DNA of 64,000 nt from positions 44,777,920-44,841,919 of the forward strand of contig OY282606.1 of assembly GCA_958298945.1 (NCBI GenBank), in the 5' to 3' direction. This DNA is from Atherix ibis. Its lineage: Eukaryota; Arthropoda; Insecta; Diptera; Athericidae. Made by a program: the position numbers and the translations under genes. The notes under the pieces are model-generated. The model made no database searches. It saw only the letters and a program-made list of their open reading frames with translations, and was not told the origin of the DNA. Of the stretch, positions 61,491-64,000 are shown piece after piece. Position 1 is the stretch's first letter; every line of letters begins with the position of its first letter.

Positions 61491-63974
61491 CTATCGATTT
61501 TCACAAACATCCGACATTCCGGAGCTATAAAATTGGAATAATTGCAATAAGAATATTGTATCGTCGATGGCCATTTCTGAATTTGATAACATTTGCATTC
61601 GGCATTTCACCTTTTCGAGTACTTCTCGTTCCGGTGGAGTCAAAGTTTCTAAAATCTGTAAATTTAAAAGAAAAACATTCGTTATTTTATAAAAAAAATA
61701 AACGAAAATTTATGGAAAATATATTTAAGACAATTCACCTCGGCAACGTACTCCTCAGACTCTCCACGTTCCTTCATAGTTTCAACAATGCAGTCAAGTC
61801 GTTGTGATTTGTCCATTAGACGCTTGTTTTCAACTTTTTCATACATAGCTCGTGTTATTGTATTAAAAAGGCCCTTATAACAATTATCCAGTAACATTTT
61901 TACTACCTAAGTAATCAAAAAAATCAAAAAATATGAAAATAAAATAAATAAAATTCCCTCCAATCCATGATTTAAGTACAATATTTCACATTTTCTATTA
62001 AAACGTTTTTAATTTTGTTGTTAATATTAATATTGTTGTTTATGTATTTGTGTATTTTAGATTGTTAAGTGATTCCTTAACTTAATAAGTTTTTAATTTC
62101 ATTTTAATTTAAAAAAAAAATTAACTATTAAACAAAAAATTGAATAACGAAATTTTATATTTCTTGCCTATGGGTAAGTTTTGAAAATATGAATTTGATT
62201 TTAGAAAATATTTTATTAGAATAAGACTTGAAAAACGTATTCAGAATAATTAAAAACTTACAAAAATTATATGCGAAAAAAAAAACTTTTAATCAAAAGA
62301 AATGTTCATTTTTACAAAAACTCTTTTTTAGATTTTTTTTAAATGTTTTTTTTTTTTGTTATATTTTTTATATATTAATTTTTTTAATAGTTTATTTTAA
62401 GAAAATAAAAAGATTGTTATTTGTTAGAATTTTAAAATATTTTGTCCTTTATTTGTTTCCTGTTTGGTTTTTGTTTTCATTTCATAAGCGACTTGTTTTG
62501 ATATATTTTTGATTTTTTCGAAAATCTAATGTTGCACGCATTTTATATTTGTTTCTAGCAACATTTTCTGAAATTTTTTATCACCTTTTTAAGTTTGAAA
62601 GGTTTAAAGGAAATTTTACTAAAACGTTTTTATAATATTTTGATAAATCAGTTTTTATCATTTTTTAATATTTTCTAATTTTTACTGTATGGAAAATTGC
62701 AATCAAGCTTTTCCCATCCATGAAAAATGGAAAAATTTAATTTTAAAAAAATTCAGTAATAGCGAACAACAATGAAAACAGTTTTTAATTAATTTGCAGA
62801 AGAAGATGGAAAGCGCTTGGTTTTACCTGATTCGATTGTACATGAAATAAATAGAATTGCTTGTTGGGCCCAGCCATTGCGCCTCCGCCACCAGCCTTTC
62901 GAATCGTTTTAATTTGAATGAATTGCTCTTCGAATAATTTGTAAGTAAGTAATTTGGCCTCCTTGGCTGGGATCATTGCCTCTTTTTGTATATCCTCTTG
63001 TTCGATGTAATTTTTCGATCGGATAACACGAAATATTCGACTCGCCTTCGTACCAAATTTTTCTGTGATCACGTTTTCGATGCAAGCGAACACAAGCTGT
63101 TCAAAAGCGAATGACATTTGGACAACGTACTGATCACCACCCTGTTGTGAGACTCTGCGCAAAAAATTAAGACTATCCTCAGCTATGAAATATTCAAATT
63201 AATTTTTTTCTTAACAAAAAAATAAGTAGCAACAAAACCGTACCAATCATCGAAACGTATTGATCGAAATATCGTATTAAGTCTCGATTTTTCGATAATT
63301 TATTGATGGTGTGTTTTACTCCGATAATGGAGATTGAATTTGAATTACCCTAAAATGATAGATGTAGTTTTTTTATGGTTAAAACTGGATCTGGCTAAAA
63401 AATAACATCGATTCTTTTTTTCTTCGAATTTACCTTTTGCCATGCGTCTGAGCGTTCGTACATCACTTGAAGAATGTACTTGAAGCACTCACCAGCCGAT
63501 GGGCCAAGTTTTCTTTCAATAACCGATGTCATAACGGTGTCCCGGAAATCCTGATGGAATCTTTCAAAGTTCACGTGGAAGTATGGAGCTTGAATAAGAA
63601 TTTTTTATATATTTTTTTATATACGTTAAAGGTTATTCTTACAATTAGTATTTTGTTGGTTTTGCTCATTTTCCGGCCCGTGAAGTTGTTCGGTTGTAAA
63701 TGTCGGAGGCGCGAAACGTTCATTGGGGTCCGTAACTGATTGTGGTATGGAGCCATGTTCGTTCGCATGCCGTGGCACTTGTATGCGAATCAAATAGTGC
63801 GCCTCAACCATCGTCTGAAAGATATCTCGGTAATTTTCAATTGTGTCTTTACCATCATTGCTAGCAAAACATTTGCGCACAAGATTTAGTCCCGTTTGTG
63901 TCCCCGAACGTAAAAGTTCCTCGGTTAGCAAAGCGCCAATGTCACCGTACAACGTTTTTATCAGGTGAACGTAC
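61491..63974 (-). CDS. Polr3C: RNA polymerase III subunit RPC3 (POLR3C), C-terminal part
   Basis: Minus-strand exons 5' to 3' are 63974-63643, 63588-63434, 63349-63244, 63182-62827, 61906-61739 and 61655-61491, with GT-AG borders and consistent phase, about 427 codons. The 5' end (roughly the first fifth) lies past the window edge. RPC3 with RPC6 and RPC7 forms the initiation subcomplex of nuclear RNA polymerase III and is built of extended winged-helix domains. Visible family blocks are IKTLYGDIGALLTEELLRSG, HVNFERFHQDFRDTVMTSVI, FGTKASRIFRVIRSKNYIEQ, EAMIPAKEAKLLTYKLFEEQ, YEKVENKRLMDKSQRLDCIV and the end IDDTIFLLQLFQFYSSG. A Gly-rich insert (KAGGGGAMAGPN) replaces a loop. The 920-bp intron at 61907-62826 is by far the largest here. 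Nothing suggests inactivation. Confidence 0.95.
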
Positions 63975-64000
63975 CTATAATAATTATTTATTTTTTGTAT

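Noticed and set aside
1..64000. CRISPR arrays, bacterial operons, phage or integron structures
   Set aside because: No regularly spaced repeats, no ribosome-binding-site-led gene clusters; all genes have spliceosomal introns.

Overview
The window is nuclear DNA of an insect, almost certainly a fly (Diptera). It is very AT-rich, its genes are split by GT-AG introns, its atlastin is close to the Drosophila form as I remember it, and its repeats are the mariner-type and non-LTR elements usual in insects. I cannot name the genus. There is no bacterial, phage or CRISPR content.

Four real genes can be assembled exon by exon with consistent phase. (1) atlastin on + (9199-12007, six coding exons, 537 aa), the ER-membrane fusion GTPase. 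Two observations on it stand out: a candidate alternative last exon (11491-11640), and a long in-frame open extension past the normal TGA (12008-12484) broken only by one more TGA. (2) An eight-exon, 961-aa, Cys-rich uncharacterised insect protein on - (23421-19913), flanked by two direct copies of a roughly 1-kb sequence. (3) A secreted type-B carboxylesterase on + (52620-60133, nine exons, 641 aa, complete Ser/Glu/His triad), with a large TE-filled first intron and a degenerate repeat array in its second. (4) The C-terminal four-fifths of RNA polymerase III subunit RPC3 on - (63974-61491), whose 5' end lies beyond the window.

Most of the rest is a graveyard of Class II elements: DD34D mariners of several subfamilies (1-992, 18.86-19.77 kb, 24.97-26.06 kb, 26.22-27.31 kb, 54.93-55.10 kb), internally deleted mini-mariners (7.75-8.13, 31.80-32.34, 53.69-54.32 kb), and a DD41D (rosa-like) family (4.6, 26.1-28.3, 30.1-31.7, 49.66-50.95 kb). 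Two nested insertions can be read directly: a mariner inside a DD41D element, and a 5'-truncated LINE with poly(A) tail and a 10-bp target duplication inside another DD41D remnant. Older non-LTR fragments lie at 38.2-39.0, 41.3-42.4, 43.9-44.5 and 45.1-45.4 kb. Several near-perfect short hairpins (24-57 bp arms) are scattered through non-coding DNA; one can be shown to have formed inside a transposase gene and looks like a template-switch scar.

The genes do not form a pathway. The long stretches 2.2-9.0, 12.5-17.0, 28.3-30.1, 32.4-38.2 and 45.4-49.6 kb hold no gene I can support.
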